This document shows, one piece after another, positions 48,762 through 58,816 of a DNA stretch of 64,000 bases. Numbering within the stretch: the stretch's first letter is position 1; every line of letters starts with the position of its first letter. Below the pieces are notes generated by a model, which was not told the DNA's origin, made no database searches, and saw nothing but the letters and a program-made list of their open reading frames with translations. The position numbers were made by a program, and so were the translations under genes. The DNA comes from Rhodoferax antarcticus ANT.BR (GTDB taxonomy: Bacteria > Pseudomonadota > Gammaproteobacteria > Burkholderiales > Burkholderiaceae_C): positions 124,001 through 188,000 of the forward strand of contig NZ_MSYM01000011.1 in NCBI RefSeq assembly GCF_001938565.1. Direction: 5' to 3'.

Positions 48762-49373
48762 TTAAGTCTTTTCGACCTGTGAAAACTCGAGTTCCACCGG
48801 GGTAGAGCGGCCAAAAATAGTGACGGCCACGCGGACCTTACTTTTGTCGTAGTTCACTTCTTCGACTGAGCCATTGAAGTCCGCAAACGGGCCTTCCTTG
48901 ACACGCACAAACTCGCCCACCACAAACTCGACCTTGTGACGCGGCTTTTCAGTGCCTTCCTGCATCTGGCTAACGATCTTCATGACCTCAGCTTCAGAAA
49001 TGGGTGACGGTCGTGTCTTGCCACCACCCACAAAGCCGGTGACCTTGTTGGTGTGCTTGACCAAATGCCAGGTCTCGTCGTCCATCACCATCTCGACCAG
49101 CACGTAGCCGGGGAAAAATTTGCGCTCAGTGGTCTTTCTTTGACCGTTTTTGATCTCAACCACTTCTTCCATGGGGACCAGGATACGGCCGAACTTGGCC
49201 TGCATGCCAGCGCGGTTGATTCGCTCAAGGACGTTGCGCTCCACGGCTTTTTCCATACCGGAGTAAGCGTGAACAACATACCAGCGCAAATCGGGGTTGG
49301 CCGGCGGGGCAGCCAAGGTTTGGGCGGCCGTCAGCGTGCCTGGCTGGGGCGTATCAGCAACTTCTTTTATCAT
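48762..49373 (-). CDS. nusG: Transcription antitermination factor NusG
   Basis: 203 residues. The ATG at 49373 overlaps the secE stop as ATGA, giving [12 protein letters not shown]; an ATG at 49382 (MEKMIKEV) is a possible alternative. NGN domain ([40 protein letters not shown]) and KOW domain ([20 protein letters not shown]). It has a short extra N-terminal tail of about 25 residues relative to E. coli. Confidence 0.95.
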   Translation of the reverse strand: MIKEVADTPQPGTLTAAQTLAAPPANPDLRWYVVHAYSGMEKAVERNVLERINRAGMQAKFGRILVPMEEVVEIKNGQRKTTERKFFPGYVLVEMVMDDETWHLVKHTNKVTGFVGGGKTRPSPISEAEVMKIVSQMQEGTEKPRHKVEFVVGEFVRVKEGPFADFNGSVEEVNYDKSKVRVAVTIFGRSTPVELEFSQVEKT

Positions 49374-49753
49374 TTTTTCCATCCCAGGATCAGGTCGTAA
49401 AAAAGCCACTCGAGCGTTTTGTCCGTCAACCACAAGAACAAAGCCATGACAAAGACAAAGCCGAACACGTACAAAGTCATTTGGATAGCTTCACGCCGAG
49501 CCGGCCAAACAACTTTCTTCATCTCGCGAACGGCGTCTTGACCGAAGGCGACCAGCGCCTTGCCAGATTCAGAGGTCAGAAAGACGACCACCGCCACTGC
49601 CAGCCCAACCAACAGCCCGAGCCACTGAAATAATGGACCTTGCTTGCCTAAAGAGTAGTAAGCAACTAAAGACAGGATCACCAAAACCGCAGTTGCTGCC
49701 AGTTTGGCCTTGTCTGCGGTGGTGTTAACGGTTTGAACTTGAGGAGTAGCCAT
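49370..49753 (-). CDS. secE: Preprotein translocase subunit SecE
   Basis: 127 residues from [17 protein letters not shown], three membrane segments (about 20-38, 44-62, 96-118). The conserved cytoplasmic segment [17 protein letters not shown] before the last helix identifies SecE. A TTG two codons upstream is possible but less likely. Overlaps nusG. Confidence 0.94.
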   Translation of the reverse strand: MATPQVQTVNTTADKAKLAATAVLVILSLVAYYSLGKQGPLFQWLGLLVGLAVAVVVFLTSESGKALVAFGQDAVREMKKVVWPARREAIQMTLYVFGFVFVMALFLWLTDKTLEWLFYDLILGWKK

Positions 49754-49812
49754 TGTCAATTGTGTATACGCTGGTGAACCAGATGTTGCTTAAGGCGCCC
49801 TACAGACGCACA

Positions 49813-49836
49813 AGCCCGCCGTTTTCACAGCGGGCT
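49813..49836. terminator. Hairpin between tRNA-Trp and secE
   Basis: AGCCCGC ... GCGGGCT with a 10-base loop and short T tract on plus; on minus the tract is poor. Perhaps an RNA processing or pausing element downstream of tRNA-Trp. Confidence 0.4.
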
Positions 49837-49864
49837 TTTCGAGCCACCTTTTGACCAAATCAGG

Positions 49865-49940
49865 TGGCAGGGGCAGTAGGAATCGAACCTACAACCTTCG
49901 GTTTTGGAGACCGACGCTCTGCCAATTGAGCTATGCCCCT
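49865..49940 (-). tRNA. tRNA-Trp (CCA)
   Basis: 76 nt with encoded CCA. Acceptor AGGGGCA, anticodon loop CTCCAAA, T arm AGGTTCGATTCCT. Lies between tuf and secE as in most Proteobacteria. Confidence 0.96.
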
Positions 49941-49947
49941 ACTTTAA

Positions 49948-51138
49948 TTACGCAAGAATCTTGGCAACCACACCGGCACCAACCGTCTTGCCACCTTCAC
50001 GGATAGCAAAGCGCAGGCCTTCTTCCATGGCGATTGGGGCAATCAGCTTCACAGTGATCGACACGTTGTCACCAGGCATCACCATCTCTTTGCCTTCTGG
50101 CAACTCGATGGCACCAGTCACGTCCGTGGTACGGAAGTAGAACTGGGGGCGATAGTTGTTGAAGAACGGGGTGTGACGACCACCTTCATCTTTGGACAAG
50201 ACGTAGATCTCGCCGGTGAAGTGGGTATGGGGTTTGATCGATCCCGGCTTGCACAGCACTTGGCCACGCTGCACGTCTTCACGCTTGGTGCCGCGCAGCA
50301 GGATGCCGACGTTGTCGCCAGCTTGACCTTGGTCCAGCAGTTTTCTGAACATTTCCACACCGGTGCAGGTGGTCTTGACGGTGTCGTGGATGCCGACAAT
50401 TTCGATTTCTTCGCCGACTTTGACGATGCCGCGCTCAATACGGCCGGTCACCACGGTGCCGCGACCGGAGATGGAGAACACGTCTTCAACGGGCATTAGG
50501 AAGGCACCATCCACCGCACGCTCTGGCAGGGGGATGTAGTTGTCCAAGGCGTCAGCCAGCTTCATGATGGCTTCTTCACCCAGTGGGCCCTTGTCACCTT
50601 CCATGGCAAGCTTGGCGCTGCCATGGATGATGGGGGTGTCGTCACCTGGGAAGTCGTATTTGTCGAGGAGCTCGCGAACTTCCATTTCAACGAGTTCGAG
50701 CAGTTCGGCGTCGTCGACCATGTCGCACTTGTTCAGGAACACGATGATGTAGGGCACGCCAACCTGGCGCGCCAGCAGGATGTGTTCGCGGGTTTGCGGC
50801 ATGGGACCGTCGGCTGCGGAGCAAACCAAAATAGCGCCGTCCATCTGAGCAGCACCGGTGATCATGTTTTTCACATAGTCAGCGTGTCCTGGGCAGTCCA
50901 CGTGGGCATAGTGGCGGTTGGCTGTTTCGTATTCGACGTGAGCGGTGTTGATGGTAATGCCACGCGCTTTTTCTTCAGGTGCGGCATCAATTTGGTCGTA
51001 GCCTTTGGCGGTGCCGCCGAACTTGGCTGCCAGCACGGTGGTGATGGCTGCTGTCAGGGTGGTTTTGCCATGGTCAACGTGACCAATGGTGCCCACGTTG
51101 ACGTGGGGCTTGGTGCGTGCGAATTTTTCTTTTGCCAT
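49948..51138 (-). CDS. tuf: Elongation factor Tu
   Basis: 396 residues: [21 protein letters not shown]-loop [28 protein letters not shown], and the C-terminal barrels ending [10 protein letters not shown]. Delivers aminoacyl-tRNA to the ribosome. The tRNA genes on both sides are co-transcribed with it. Confidence 0.98.
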   Translation of the reverse strand: MAKEKFARTKPHVNVGTIGHVDHGKTTLTAAITTVLAAKFGGTAKGYDQIDAAPEEKARGITINTAHVEYETANRHYAHVDCPGHADYVKNMITGAAQMDGAILVCSAADGPMPQTREHILLARQVGVPYIIVFLNKCDMVDDAELLELVEMEVRELLDKYDFPGDDTPIIHGSAKLAMEGDKGPLGEEAIMKLADALDNYIPLPERAVDGAFLMPVEDVFSISGRGTVVTGRIERGIVKVGEEIEIVGIHDTVKTTCTGVEMFRKLLDQGQAGDNVGILLRGTKREDVQRGQVLCKPGSIKPHTHFTGEIYVLSKDEGGRHTPFFNNYRPQFYFRTTDVTGAIELPEGKEMVMPGDNVSITVKLIAPIAMEEGLRFAIREGGKTVGAGVVAKILA

Positions 51139-51181
51139 TTTGTGACTCCGAAAAGTAAAGAACCGTCAAACTAAAAAAATC

Positions 51182-51256
51182 TGGTGCCCATTCCGGGAAT
51201 CGGACCCGGGACCTCTCCCTTACCAAGGGAGTGCTCTGCCACTGAGCCAAATGGGC
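51182..51256 (-). tRNA. tRNA-Thr (GGT)
   Basis: 75 nt with encoded CCA; acceptor GCCCATT, anticodon loop with GGT in CCCTTGGTAAGGG, T arm GGGTCCGATTCCC. Confidence 0.96.
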
Positions 51257-51291
51257 TGAATCTTTGCAAACCAGTCAAACTTCGCAGATGG

Positions 51292-51365
51292 TGGAGCGGG
51301 GTAGGAGAATCGAACTCCTCGCTTTAGCTTGGAAGGCTAAGGTATTACCACTATACGAACCCCGC
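51292..51365 (-). tRNA. tRNA-Gly (TCC)
   Basis: 74 nt with encoded CCA; acceptor GCGGGGT, anticodon stem TTAGC with loop CTTCCAA giving TCC, T arm GAGTTCGATTCTC. Confidence 0.96.
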
Positions 51366-51437
51366 ACGGGCTAGGCCTTCAAGCTATCGCTACAGCGTTC
51401 CCACGCCCCTACTGCTATCTAAAAAACAATTTGACAC

Positions 51438-51523
51438 TGGTGGAGAGGGGTGGATTCGAACCACCGTACTCGTAAGAGGGCAGATTTACAGTCTGCTGCC
51501 ATTAACCACTCGGCCACCTCTCC
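51438..51523 (-). tRNA. tRNA-Tyr (GTA)
   Basis: 86 nt with long variable arm (CCCTCTTACGAGTAC) and encoded CCA; anticodon GTA in GACTGTAAATC. First gene of the tRNA-tuf cluster. Confidence 0.96.
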
Positions 51524-51632
51524 AAGGTGAACGCGAGATTATGCCATGGAGTTGGGCCGTTGTCACCGGGCGCCTAAGTTTTTCAGCGATTTTGTTGGCA
51601 AAAAAATGCGTGTGCAGTTGTCAAAACCGGCG

Positions 51633-52340
51633 CTACTGGGCGGCTTGATGCGTTTCCCGCCACGTGCGCGCCTGCGAAAAATGCCCACATCCAATAAAAG
51701 GCACGGGCGGGCGCAGTGCCGACAAAGGCGACGGGTGGTTGGCGCACAACACCAAGTGGCGCGAGGCATCGATCAATACGCGCTTGCTCTGCGCATGGTT
51801 GCCCCACAGCATGAACACCACCGGCGTATCGCCTTGAGAAACCGCCTGGATGATGGTGTCGGTCAACACCTCCCAGCCTTTGCCAGAGTGGCTGGCGGGC
51901 TGACCCTCTTCCACGGTCAGGCAGGTGTTGATCAGCAGTACACCGTGGCGCGCCCAACGTACCAGACTACCGCCGGGCACCGGAAACGGCGGCGGAGGTG
52001 CGCCCAGATCGCGCTGCAACTCCTTGAAGATATTGCGCAGGGAGGGCGGAATCGCCACCTCGGGGGCGACAGAAAAAGCCAATCCTTCTGCCTGACCACG
52101 TCCGTGGTACGGGTCCTGGCCCAATATCACCACCCGCACGCTGGTCAGGGGCGTGAGTTCCAACGCCCGCAGCGGCTGGGGTGGGAAGATGTTGGCCCCA
52201 GCATGCAAACGTTGTTGCAAAAACGCGAGGAGTGCGCTGCCTTTTTCAGAATCAAAAAAGGGAGCTACCAGCGCTTGCCAGTCGGGGGCTACAGGCCAAT
52301 TTAATGGGTCAACCGAGGTGAGTTGATCAGTGGCTGGCAT
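51633..52340 (-). CDS. ung: Uracil-DNA glycosylase
   Basis: Family 1 UDG (235 aa), removing uracil from DNA. Water-activating Asp76 in VVILGQDPYHGRGQAEG, GVLLINTCLTVEEGQPASH and the active-site His in ANHPSPLSA are intact. Starts at MPATDQLTSV; lies 33 bp after trpC. Confidence 0.95.
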   Translation of the reverse strand: MPATDQLTSVDPLNWPVAPDWQALVAPFFDSEKGSALLAFLQQRLHAGANIFPPQPLRALELTPLTSVRVVILGQDPYHGRGQAEGLAFSVAPEVAIPPSLRNIFKELQRDLGAPPPPFPVPGGSLVRWARHGVLLINTCLTVEEGQPASHSGKGWEVLTDTIIQAVSQGDTPVVFMLWGNHAQSKRVLIDASRHLVLCANHPSPLSALRPPVPFIGCGHFSQARTWRETHQAAQ

Positions 52341-52373
52341 GGTCAGGGTAGGCGACAGCGCGTAGGTAGAAAA

Positions 52374-53162
52374 TCAATCAAACAACGCTGCCAGCACCTC
52401 GCCGGGCTCTTCGGCGCGCATGAACGCCTCGCCGACCAGAAAGGCATTCACGCCCGCAGCGCCCATGCGTAGCACGTCTTGACGCGTGTGGATGCCGCTC
52501 TCACAGATTAGCAGGCGGTCGGCTGGAATGTCCTTCATCAGGCTCAGGGTGGTGTTCAGCGACACCTCAAAGGTCTTCAGATTGCGGTTGTTCACGCCGA
52601 TCAGCGGGGTTTTGAGTTTCAGGGCGCGCTGCAACTCATCTGCGTCGTGCACCTCCACCAGCACCGCCATGTCCAGGCCGCGGGCGATGCGCTCAAACTC
52701 TTGCATCTGCGCGTCGTCCAGGCAGGCGGCGATGAGCAGAATGGCGTCGGCACCCATGGCGCGTGACTCGTAGATTTGGTAGACGTCCACCATGAAATCC
52801 TTGCGCAGCACCGGCAACTGGCACGACGCGCGGGCCTGTTTGAGGTAGTCCGCGCAACCCTGAAAGTACTCGGCGTCCGTCAGCACTGACAAGCAGGCTG
52901 CACCAAACTCAGCGTAGCTCTGGGCTATATCGGCGGGAATGAAGTCAGCGCGGATGATGCCTTTGGAGGGGCTGGCCTTCTTGATCTCGGCGATCACCGC
53001 CGGTTTGCCAGCGGCGATTTTCGCGCGCAGTGCACCGACAAAGTCGCGGGTGAGCACCCGGCTTTCGGCGTCGGCGCGCACCAGCTCCAACGATTTGCGG
53101 TTTTTGGCAGCGGCGACTTCCTCGTGCTTGGTGGCCACAATTTTGTTCAGAATATCAGTCAT
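52374..53162 (-). CDS. trpC: Indole-3-glycerol phosphate synthase
   Basis: TrpC (262 aa), a TIM barrel forming indole-3-glycerol phosphate in tryptophan synthesis. Signatures: [79 protein letters not shown]. The ATG overlaps the stop of the small membrane protein gene (ATGA), and is therefore coupled to it. Monofunctional (no TrpF). Confidence 0.96.
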   Translation of the reverse strand: MTDILNKIVATKHEEVAAAKNRKSLELVRADAESRVLTRDFVGALRAKIAAGKPAVIAEIKKASPSKGIIRADFIPADIAQSYAEFGAACLSVLTDAEYFQGCADYLKQARASCQLPVLRKDFMVDVYQIYESRAMGADAILLIAACLDDAQMQEFERIARGLDMAVLVEVHDADELQRALKLKTPLIGVNNRNLKTFEVSLNTTLSLMKDIPADRLLICESGIHTRQDVLRMGAAGVNAFLVGEAFMRAEEPGEVLAALFD

Positions 53163-53314
53163 TTTTGTTGGGTCTCGGTAGGGTCAGCAGCGGCGCTCTC
53201 GCTTTTTTTCAGGATATTCACAAACACACGTTTCATCACCACGCCGGCGATGATGAAAAGCACCGAGACGCCGATGGCGATCCAGGCGCCGTCGGTGTCG
53301 AGTAACTTCATCAT
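53159..53314 (-). CDS. 51-residue membrane protein between trpD and trpC
   Basis: Reads [20 protein letters not shown] and continues to [16 protein letters not shown]. One hydrophobic helix (about 11-27, [16 protein letters not shown]) is followed by a positive loop ([10 protein letters not shown]) and a polar tail, so the N-terminus is probably outside and the C-terminus inside. Its start overlaps the trpD stop (ATGA) and its stop overlaps the trpC start (ATGA), so all three are translationally coupled. No family recognised; a bacterial one-helix protein of unknown function. Confidence 0.8.
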   Translation of the reverse strand: MMKLLDTDGAWIAIGVSVLFIIAGVVMKRVFVNILKKSESAAADPTETQQK

Positions 53315-54360
53315 GCTGCGCTGCTCAGGCTGTGGGCCAGCGTGACCAACTCGCCCAGCTTGGCTTTGGCTGCTCCTGATTCAAGAGCAGCTCGCGCATG
53401 TGCGATACCGGCTGCGACCGAATCAGCCACATTGGCAGCGTAGAGCGCCACACCGGCGTTGAAGATCACAATTTCTTTGGCTGGGCCGTCCGTGTTGTCC
53501 AGCACGTCCAGCAGCATGGCGCGTGACTGCTCGGGCGTTTCCACCTTGAAGGCGCGGCTGCTGGCCATGGCCAGGCCAAAGTCTTCGGGGTGAATTTCGT
53601 ACTCGGTGACTTTGCCGTCTTTGAGTTCGCCCACCAGCGTGGCGGCACCCAGGCTCACCTCGTCCATGCCGTCTTTGCCATACACCACCATGGCGTGGTC
53701 GGTGCCCAGGCGCTCCAGTGCGCGCACCTGAATGCCGACCAAGTCAGGGTGAAAAACGCCCATCAAGATATTCGGCGCACCGGCCGGGTTGGTCAGTGGG
53801 CCGAGCAGGTTGAAAATGGTTTTGACGCCCATTTCGCGGCGAACTGGTGCGACGTTTTTCATGGCCGGGTGGTGGTTCGGCGCAAACATGAAGCCCACAC
53901 CCACCTGTGCAATGCACTGGGCGATGGCTTCGGGTTTCAGGTTGATGTTGACGCCCAGCGACTCCATCACGTCGGCACTGCCGCTCTTGCTGCTGACACT
54001 GCGGCCACCATGTTTGCTGACCTTGGCCCCGGCGGCGGCGGCCACAAACATGGCGCAGGTAGAAATGTTGAAGGTGTGTGAGCCATCACCACCGGTGCCG
54101 ACGATGTCGACCAGATGTGTTTTGTCAGCCACCTCCACCTTGGTGGAAAACTCGCGCATGACCTGTGCGGCGGCGGTGATCTCGCCGATGGTTTCCTTTT
54201 TCACGCGCAGGCCGGTAATGAACGCGGCCAGCATCACCGGCGACCATTCGCCTTGCATGATCTGGCGCACGATGTAGAGCATTTCGTCGTGAAAAATCTC
54301 GCGGTGCTCGATAGTGCGCAGCAGCGCTTCCTGCGGGGTGATCTTGAGGGTGTGCGTCAT
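53311..54360 (-). CDS. trpD: Anthranilate phosphoribosyltransferase
   Basis: TrpD (349 aa), transferring phosphoribose from PRPP to anthranilate. [20 protein letters not shown] opens it; the PRPP motif [38 protein letters not shown] and [13 protein letters not shown] are clear. An ATG at 54360 is the family start; the open frame upstream is not coding. Confidence 0.95.
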   Translation of the reverse strand: MTHTLKITPQEALLRTIEHREIFHDEMLYIVRQIMQGEWSPVMLAAFITGLRVKKETIGEITAAAQVMREFSTKVEVADKTHLVDIVGTGGDGSHTFNISTCAMFVAAAAGAKVSKHGGRSVSSKSGSADVMESLGVNINLKPEAIAQCIAQVGVGFMFAPNHHPAMKNVAPVRREMGVKTIFNLLGPLTNPAGAPNILMGVFHPDLVGIQVRALERLGTDHAMVVYGKDGMDEVSLGAATLVGELKDGKVTEYEIHPEDFGLAMASSRAFKVETPEQSRAMLLDVLDNTDGPAKEIVIFNAGVALYAANVADSVAAGIAHARAALESGAAKAKLGELVTLAHSLSSAA

Positions 54361-54410
54361 GATTTTCCTGAAATTGACAAGGTTGACAGGGCCGGGTGGG
54401 GGCGTGCGGG

Positions 54411-55118
54411 TCAGTGCGACGGATTGTCCATTAAGGCCAGTTTCAGCCCAAAACCGATGAACATTGCGCCCGCGGCGCGCTCCAGCCAGTGCAGACGCTG
54501 GCGAACCCAGACCCAGCGCGGTGACTGCGCGCCCGCAAAAGCCGCGCCCATGGAGGCCCCGAGCCAGCCGTAGCCCAGGTTGACCCACAAGCTGTTGAGG
54601 TTGAACACCAGACCCAGCATGAAAAACGCCAGCGTCTTGTGGGATGCGTCAGGGGCGATGAATTGCGGCACAAAGGCCAGAAAAAACAGCGCCACCTTGG
54701 GGTTCAGCGTGTTCGTCCAGAAACCGTTGATAAAAATAGTTCTTAAGCTTTGTTGGCCTGCAGCCCTTGACGCATATGCGTGAGTAGCTATTGTTTTTGC
54801 TGCCCTCTTGGTGCGCAACATGCCCCAGCCCACATAAGCCAGGTAGGCCGCGCCAAGCCATTTCAGTGCGGTGAAGGCGGTGCTTGACGCGGCCAGCAGC
54901 GCGCTCACACCCAGCGCGGCGGCGGTGATGTGCACACAGCAGCCCGCCACAATCCCCAGCGCTGCCGCACTGCCAGCGCGCGCGCCGCTCTTGGCACCTT
55001 GCGCCAGGATGTAGAGCACATCTGGCCCCGGTGTGAGGTTCAGCAAAATGCCCGCCGCGACGAACAAGCCCAAGTGGTCAATGCCCGAGGCCGCTAGCAC
55101 AGCGCGCGCAGCGTCCAT
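54411..55118 (-). CDS. LysE/RhtB-family amino acid exporter
   Basis: 235 residues, six membrane segments; family motif [19 protein letters not shown] at the N-terminus and [19 protein letters not shown] in the middle. Exports an amino acid or derivative; the substrate is not fixed. The loop after LRTKRAAKT contains a dispersed repeat copy in frame (54755-54797), giving an extra stretch. Its ATG overlaps the ltaE stop (TGATG). Sitting between ltaE and trpD, it may export threonine, tryptophan or another amino acid (inference). Confidence 0.88.
   Translation of the reverse strand: MDAARAVLAASGIDHLGLFVAAGILLNLTPGPDVLYILAQGAKSGARAGSAAALGIVAGCCVHITAAALGVSALLAASSTAFTALKWLGAAYLAYVGWGMLRTKRAAKTIATHAYASRAAGQQSLRTIFINGFWTNTLNPKVALFFLAFVPQFIAPDASHKTLAFFMLGLVFNLNSLWVNLGYGWLGASMGAAFAGAQSPRWVWVRQRLHWLERAAGAMFIGFGLKLALMDNPSH
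54755..54797 (+). repeat. Dispersed stem-loop repeat copy inside the LysE-family gene
   Basis: ggcctgcagcccttgacgca followed by tatgcgtgagtagctattgt, a very good match with the copy at 56351. Encodes part of a hydrophilic loop in frame. Confidence 0.7.
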
Positions 55119-56332
55119 CAGGCCTTGTCTTCAAAAAAGGTACGGACCAAGGTCACCGCGCGGTCAATGCCGGCGGCGTCTACATCGAGGTGGGTGACAA
55201 AGCGCAGCCGGTACAAGCCGGTGGCCAGCACGCCGTGAGACTTCAAATAGGCGAGCAGCCCAGGCGCTTTGGCCTTGGCTTCACCGACGACATCAATGAA
55301 CACCATGTTGGTTTGTGGCGGCTCCACCAGCACGCCGGGCAGGCCTTGCAGGCCAGCGGCTAGCCGCGCCGCCAGCGCATGGTCGTTGGCCAAACGGGTG
55401 AGGTGATGCCCTAACGCGTAGCTGCCGGCCGCGGCCAGCATGCCGGCCTGACGCATGCCGCCACCGGCCATCTTGCGGATGCGGTGTGCGCGGGCGATCA
55501 GGTCTGCGTTGCCACACAGCACCGAACCCACCGGCGCGCCCAAGCCTTTGCTCAGACACACCGACACGCTGTCAAAGCATTGGGCGATGCGGCGCGCTTC
55601 AGCGACGATGGCGGCTTGGCTGTGCAAGGCGGCGACGTTGAGCGCCTTGGCTGGGTCTTTTAGTGCAGCTACCGGGGCTGCTTGAAGTGTTGCACTTCGT
55701 TTTGCGAAATCATCAGAATGAATAGCTACCTGCGCACGTTCAATAAGGGTTGAAGACTGATTTGATACATTTTTTGCAACGAGTTGCACGGCCTGCGCCA
55801 CCGCTGCGTTGAACAGCCGTGCGCCGTCCAGATGCCGCCCCAGCCCGTGTTGGCGCGCCAGATCGGTGGCGGCTTGCACATAGTCAAACGGCAGCAGCTT
55901 GCCGCCCAAGGTGTTTTCCAGCGTCAGCAGCCGGGTTTTGGCAAAGTGCGCGTCGTCAGGCTTAATGGCGGCTTCGATGTCTTGCAGCGCCAGCGTGCCG
56001 TCGTCCTGATGGGCCAGCGGCTGCGGTTGGATGCTGCCCAGCACCGCTGCGCCGCCACCTTCCCAGCGGTAGGTGTGCGCCATCTGGCCGACGATGTACT
56101 CGTCACCGCGCTGGCAATGCGCCATCAGCGCGCACAGGTTGCTTTGCGTGCCGGTGGGCACAAACAGCGCTGCCTCAAAACCCAGCATGGCTGCCAGCTG
56201 GTCTTGCAGGGCGTTGACGCTGGGGTCGTCGCCAAACACATCGTCACCGACCGGGGCGGCAGCTATCACGGCGCGCATGGCGGCGGTGGGTTGGGTGACG
56301 GTGTCGCTGCGCAGGTCGACGATTTTCATCAT
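55118..56332 (-). CDS. ltaE: Low-specificity L-threonine aldolase
   Basis: PLP enzyme (404 aa) cleaving threonine or allo-threonine into glycine and acetaldehyde. MKIVDLRSDTVTQPTAAMRA is the family start; the PLP lysine is in SVCLSKGLGAPVGSVLCG. A region of about 60 extra residues (VAKNVSNQSSTLIERAQVAI onward to ALHSQAAIV) separates DGARLFNAAVAQ from the PLP site; the dispersed repeat 55719-55753 is inside it. Lies between trpG and the exporter, apparently in the trp transcription unit. Confidence 0.9.
   Translation of the reverse strand: MMKIVDLRSDTVTQPTAAMRAVIAAAPVGDDVFGDDPSVNALQDQLAAMLGFEAALFVPTGTQSNLCALMAHCQRGDEYIVGQMAHTYRWEGGGAAVLGSIQPQPLAHQDDGTLALQDIEAAIKPDDAHFAKTRLLTLENTLGGKLLPFDYVQAATDLARQHGLGRHLDGARLFNAAVAQAVQLVAKNVSNQSSTLIERAQVAIHSDDFAKRSATLQAAPVAALKDPAKALNVAALHSQAAIVAEARRIAQCFDSVSVCLSKGLGAPVGSVLCGNADLIARAHRIRKMAGGGMRQAGMLAAAGSYALGHHLTRLANDHALAARLAAGLQGLPGVLVEPPQTNMVFIDVVGEAKAKAPGLLAYLKSHGVLATGLYRLRFVTHLDVDAAGIDRAVTLVRTFFEDKA
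55719..55753 (-). repeat. Dispersed stem-loop repeat copy inside ltaE
   Basis: On the minus strand cttcaacccttattgaacgt followed by gcgcaggtagctattca. Reverse orientation relative to most copies on this page; inserted in frame in a loop of the enzyme. Confidence 0.6.
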
Positions 56333-56350
56333 GCTTATATGCATTTTTAC

Positions 56351-56392
56351 CCTCTAGCCCTTATGGAATAAGCGTGAGTAGCTATTGTTTTA
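56351..56392 (+). repeat. Dispersed stem-loop repeat copy between trpG and ltaE
   Basis: cctctagcccttatggaata followed by agcgtgagtagctattgttt; one of the best copies, in an intergenic gap of 57 bp between the stop of trpG and the start of ltaE. Confidence 0.75.
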
Positions 56393-56989
56393 AGAGCTTC
56401 TGGACTGCAGGAAGTTGGCCAACATCGCATGGCCATGTTCGGTGAGGATGCTTTCGGGGTGAAACTGCACGCCTTCAATGTCCAGTGTGGTGTGTTTCAC
56501 GCCCATGATCTCGCCGTCATCGGTCCAGGCGGTGACTTTCAGGCACGCCGGGCAAGTGGCGCGCTCAATCGACAGCGAGTGGTAGCGGTTCACGGTGAAA
56601 TGCGCGGGCAGGCTGGCAAACACACCTTCTTGCGTGGTGCTGATCACCGAGGTTTTGCCGTGCATGAGCTGTTGCGCGCGGATGATCTTGCCGCCGAAGG
56701 CTGCGCCAATCGCCTGGTGGCCCAGGCAGACGCCCAGAATGGGCAGCTTGCCGGCAAGGTGCTCGATGGCTGCTACCGAAATACCGGCTTCGGCTGGCGA
56801 ACACGGGCCGGGCGAGATCACCAGCCGGTCCAGTTGGCCTGCCGCCAGCAGCACGTCAATGTCGTCAAGGGTGATTTCGTCGTTGCGTGCCACGGTGACC
56901 TGCGCTCCCAACTCGCCCAGATACTGGACGATGTTGTAGGTGAAGCTGTCGTAGTTGTCGATCATCAGGAGTTGGATGGGTTTGCTCAT
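56390..56989 (-). CDS. trpG: Anthranilate synthase glutamine amidotransferase
   Basis: TrpG/PabA-type subunit (199 aa) supplying ammonia from glutamine. [20 protein letters not shown], oxyanion [10 protein letters not shown], nucleophile Cys in [10 protein letters not shown] and [14 protein letters not shown]. Starts 3 bp after the trpE stop. May serve p-aminobenzoate synthesis too. Confidence 0.95.
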   Translation of the reverse strand: MSKPIQLLMIDNYDSFTYNIVQYLGELGAQVTVARNDEITLDDIDVLLAAGQLDRLVISPGPCSPAEAGISVAAIEHLAGKLPILGVCLGHQAIGAAFGGKIIRAQQLMHGKTSVISTTQEGVFASLPAHFTVNRYHSLSIERATCPACLKVTAWTDDGEIMGVKHTTLDIEGVQFHPESILTEHGHAMLANFLQSRSS

Positions 56990-56992
56990 GAT

Positions 56993-58516
56993 TTACTCCA
57001 GCCCTTCTTCAACGAGTTCTGCTGCCCGCAGCAAGGCGCGCGCCTTGGCTTCGGTCTCGCGCCATTCAAGTTCAGGCACCGAATCGGCCACCACCCCGGC
57101 AGCGGCCTGCACATAAAGCATCTGGTCCTTGATGATGCCGGTGCGAATCGCAATGGCCACGTCCATATCACCGGCGTAACTCAGGTAGCCACAAGCGCCG
57201 CCGTAGAGGCCGCGTTTGGTGGGCTCCAGTTGGTCGATGAGTTCCATCGCGTGCACCTTGGGCGCGCCGGTCAGGGTGCCGGCCGGGAAAGTCGCTTTGA
57301 GCACGTCCATGCTGCTCATGCCGTCCAGCAAGGTGCCTTCGACGTTGCTGACGATGTGCATCACATGGCTATAGCGCTCCACACAGAACGCGTCGGTGAC
57401 CTTGACGCTGCCAACGGTGGCGATGCGCCCAATGTCGTTGCGCGCCAAGTCGATCAGCATGACATGTTCGGCGCGCTCCTTGGGGTCGTTGATGAGTTCG
57501 ACCTCAGCGGCTTTGTCCAGCTCGGGCGTAGCACCGCGCGCTCGGGTGCCAGCCAGCGGGCGGATCGTGACCTTTTGTAGCGTTTTGCCATCCTGCGTGA
57601 CCTGCTCCTGGCGCACCAGAATCTCCGGGCTCGCCCCCACCACATGAAAATCAGCGCCGCCGTCCATGGCCCCGCTGAAGTTGTAGTAATACATGTACGG
57701 GCTGGGGTTGAGCGAGCGCAGCGCGCGGTACAGGCTCAGCGGGCTCTGGGTGTAAGGCTTCTTGATGCGCTGGCCGACCTGCACCTGCATGAAGTCGCCA
57801 CCGGCAATCAACTCCTTGGCGCGCAAGACGGCGGCAATGTAATCGGCCTTGGCAAAGTCGCGCACAGCCGGCTGGCCAGGGCTCGGCAAGATCTCGGGCG
57901 CTTGCACGCTGCCGCGCAGCAGGACTTTCAGCTGCGCTAGTCTTTGAATAGCAAGATCATATGCATTGGCAAGGGCTGGGTCGACATAAACCATCAAATG
58001 CAGCTTGCCTGACAGGTTGTCGATCACCGCCAGTTCTTCACATTGGAGCAGCAGGATGTCGGGCGTGCCGAGCTCGTCGGGCGGGCAGCTGTGCTGCAGC
58101 TTTTTCTCGATGTAGCGCACTGCGTCATAGCCAAAATAGCCCGCCAGTCCGCCGCAAAAGCGCGGCATGTTGGGCTGCAGCGCCACTTTGAAACGCTTTT
58201 GGTAGTCGGCAATGAAGTCCAGCGGGTTGGCGCGGCTGGTTTGCACCACCCTGCCATCGGTCACCACCTCGGTCCGGGCATCGGCACCAAAACCGCTGGC
58301 GCGCAGTAGTGTGCGTGCGGGCAAGCCGATGAAGCTGTAGCGGCCAAAACGCTCGCCCCCCACCACCGATTCCAGCAAAAAACTGAAGGCGGCGCTGCGG
58401 GTGAGTTTGAGGTAGAGCGACAGCGGCGTTTCCAGGTCGGCAAATGCCTGGGCGGTGACCGGTATGCGGTTGTAGCCCTGCTGTTTGAGGGCAATGAAAT
58501 CAGATTCAGAGATCAC
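56993..58516 (-). CDS. trpE: Anthranilate synthase component I
   Basis: TrpE (507 aa), chorismate to anthranilate. N-terminal regulatory part with the tryptophan-binding segment LLESVVGGERFGRYSFIG, C-terminal chorismate core with RPLAGTRARGATPELD, LIDLARNDIGRIA, KATFPAGTLTGAPKVHAMEL and GGACGYLSYAGDMDVAI. First gene of the trp cluster. The 300-bp gap upstream (58517-58816, between divergent trpE and the first chemoreceptor) shows no leader peptide with Trp codons that I could identify. Confidence 0.96.
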   Translation of the reverse strand: MISESDFIALKQQGYNRIPVTAQAFADLETPLSLYLKLTRSAAFSFLLESVVGGERFGRYSFIGLPARTLLRASGFGADARTEVVTDGRVVQTSRANPLDFIADYQKRFKVALQPNMPRFCGGLAGYFGYDAVRYIEKKLQHSCPPDELGTPDILLLQCEELAVIDNLSGKLHLMVYVDPALANAYDLAIQRLAQLKVLLRGSVQAPEILPSPGQPAVRDFAKADYIAAVLRAKELIAGGDFMQVQVGQRIKKPYTQSPLSLYRALRSLNPSPYMYYYNFSGAMDGGADFHVVGASPEILVRQEQVTQDGKTLQKVTIRPLAGTRARGATPELDKAAEVELINDPKERAEHVMLIDLARNDIGRIATVGSVKVTDAFCVERYSHVMHIVSNVEGTLLDGMSSMDVLKATFPAGTLTGAPKVHAMELIDQLEPTKRGLYGGACGYLSYAGDMDVAIAIRTGIIKDQMLYVQAAAGVVADSVPELEWRETEAKARALLRAAELVEEGLE

Positions 58517-58816
58517 AGGAAGGTTCTTTCCATAAAGTGCTGACGGTTCTCAGGCGCTGTGTTGTCGCCAAAACAAGCGTGGAACTCAGACCAAATCAGC
58601 GGCAGCAAGGCGCTGCGGGAGGGTTTTTGAGCAGGCGCGCATTTGTGGTGCCGCCAGCGGCATCAGTTATGCCCGCCAGAGCCAGGCTCCCCGGCTGCTG
58701 CAACCCGTGATGTTGATTTGGTGGATGAACATTTTTTGAGTGTATCAAACAGCTTAAGACTTGCTGGGCCGCTCTATGATGTTGCTCATCCATTTGCACT
58801 TTCTCAACTTGATGCC

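Noticed and set aside
57930-57965. Dispersed repeat copy in trpE
   Set aside because: Only gcgctagt and a few flanking bases match; the TrpE sequence there is not longer than in relatives.
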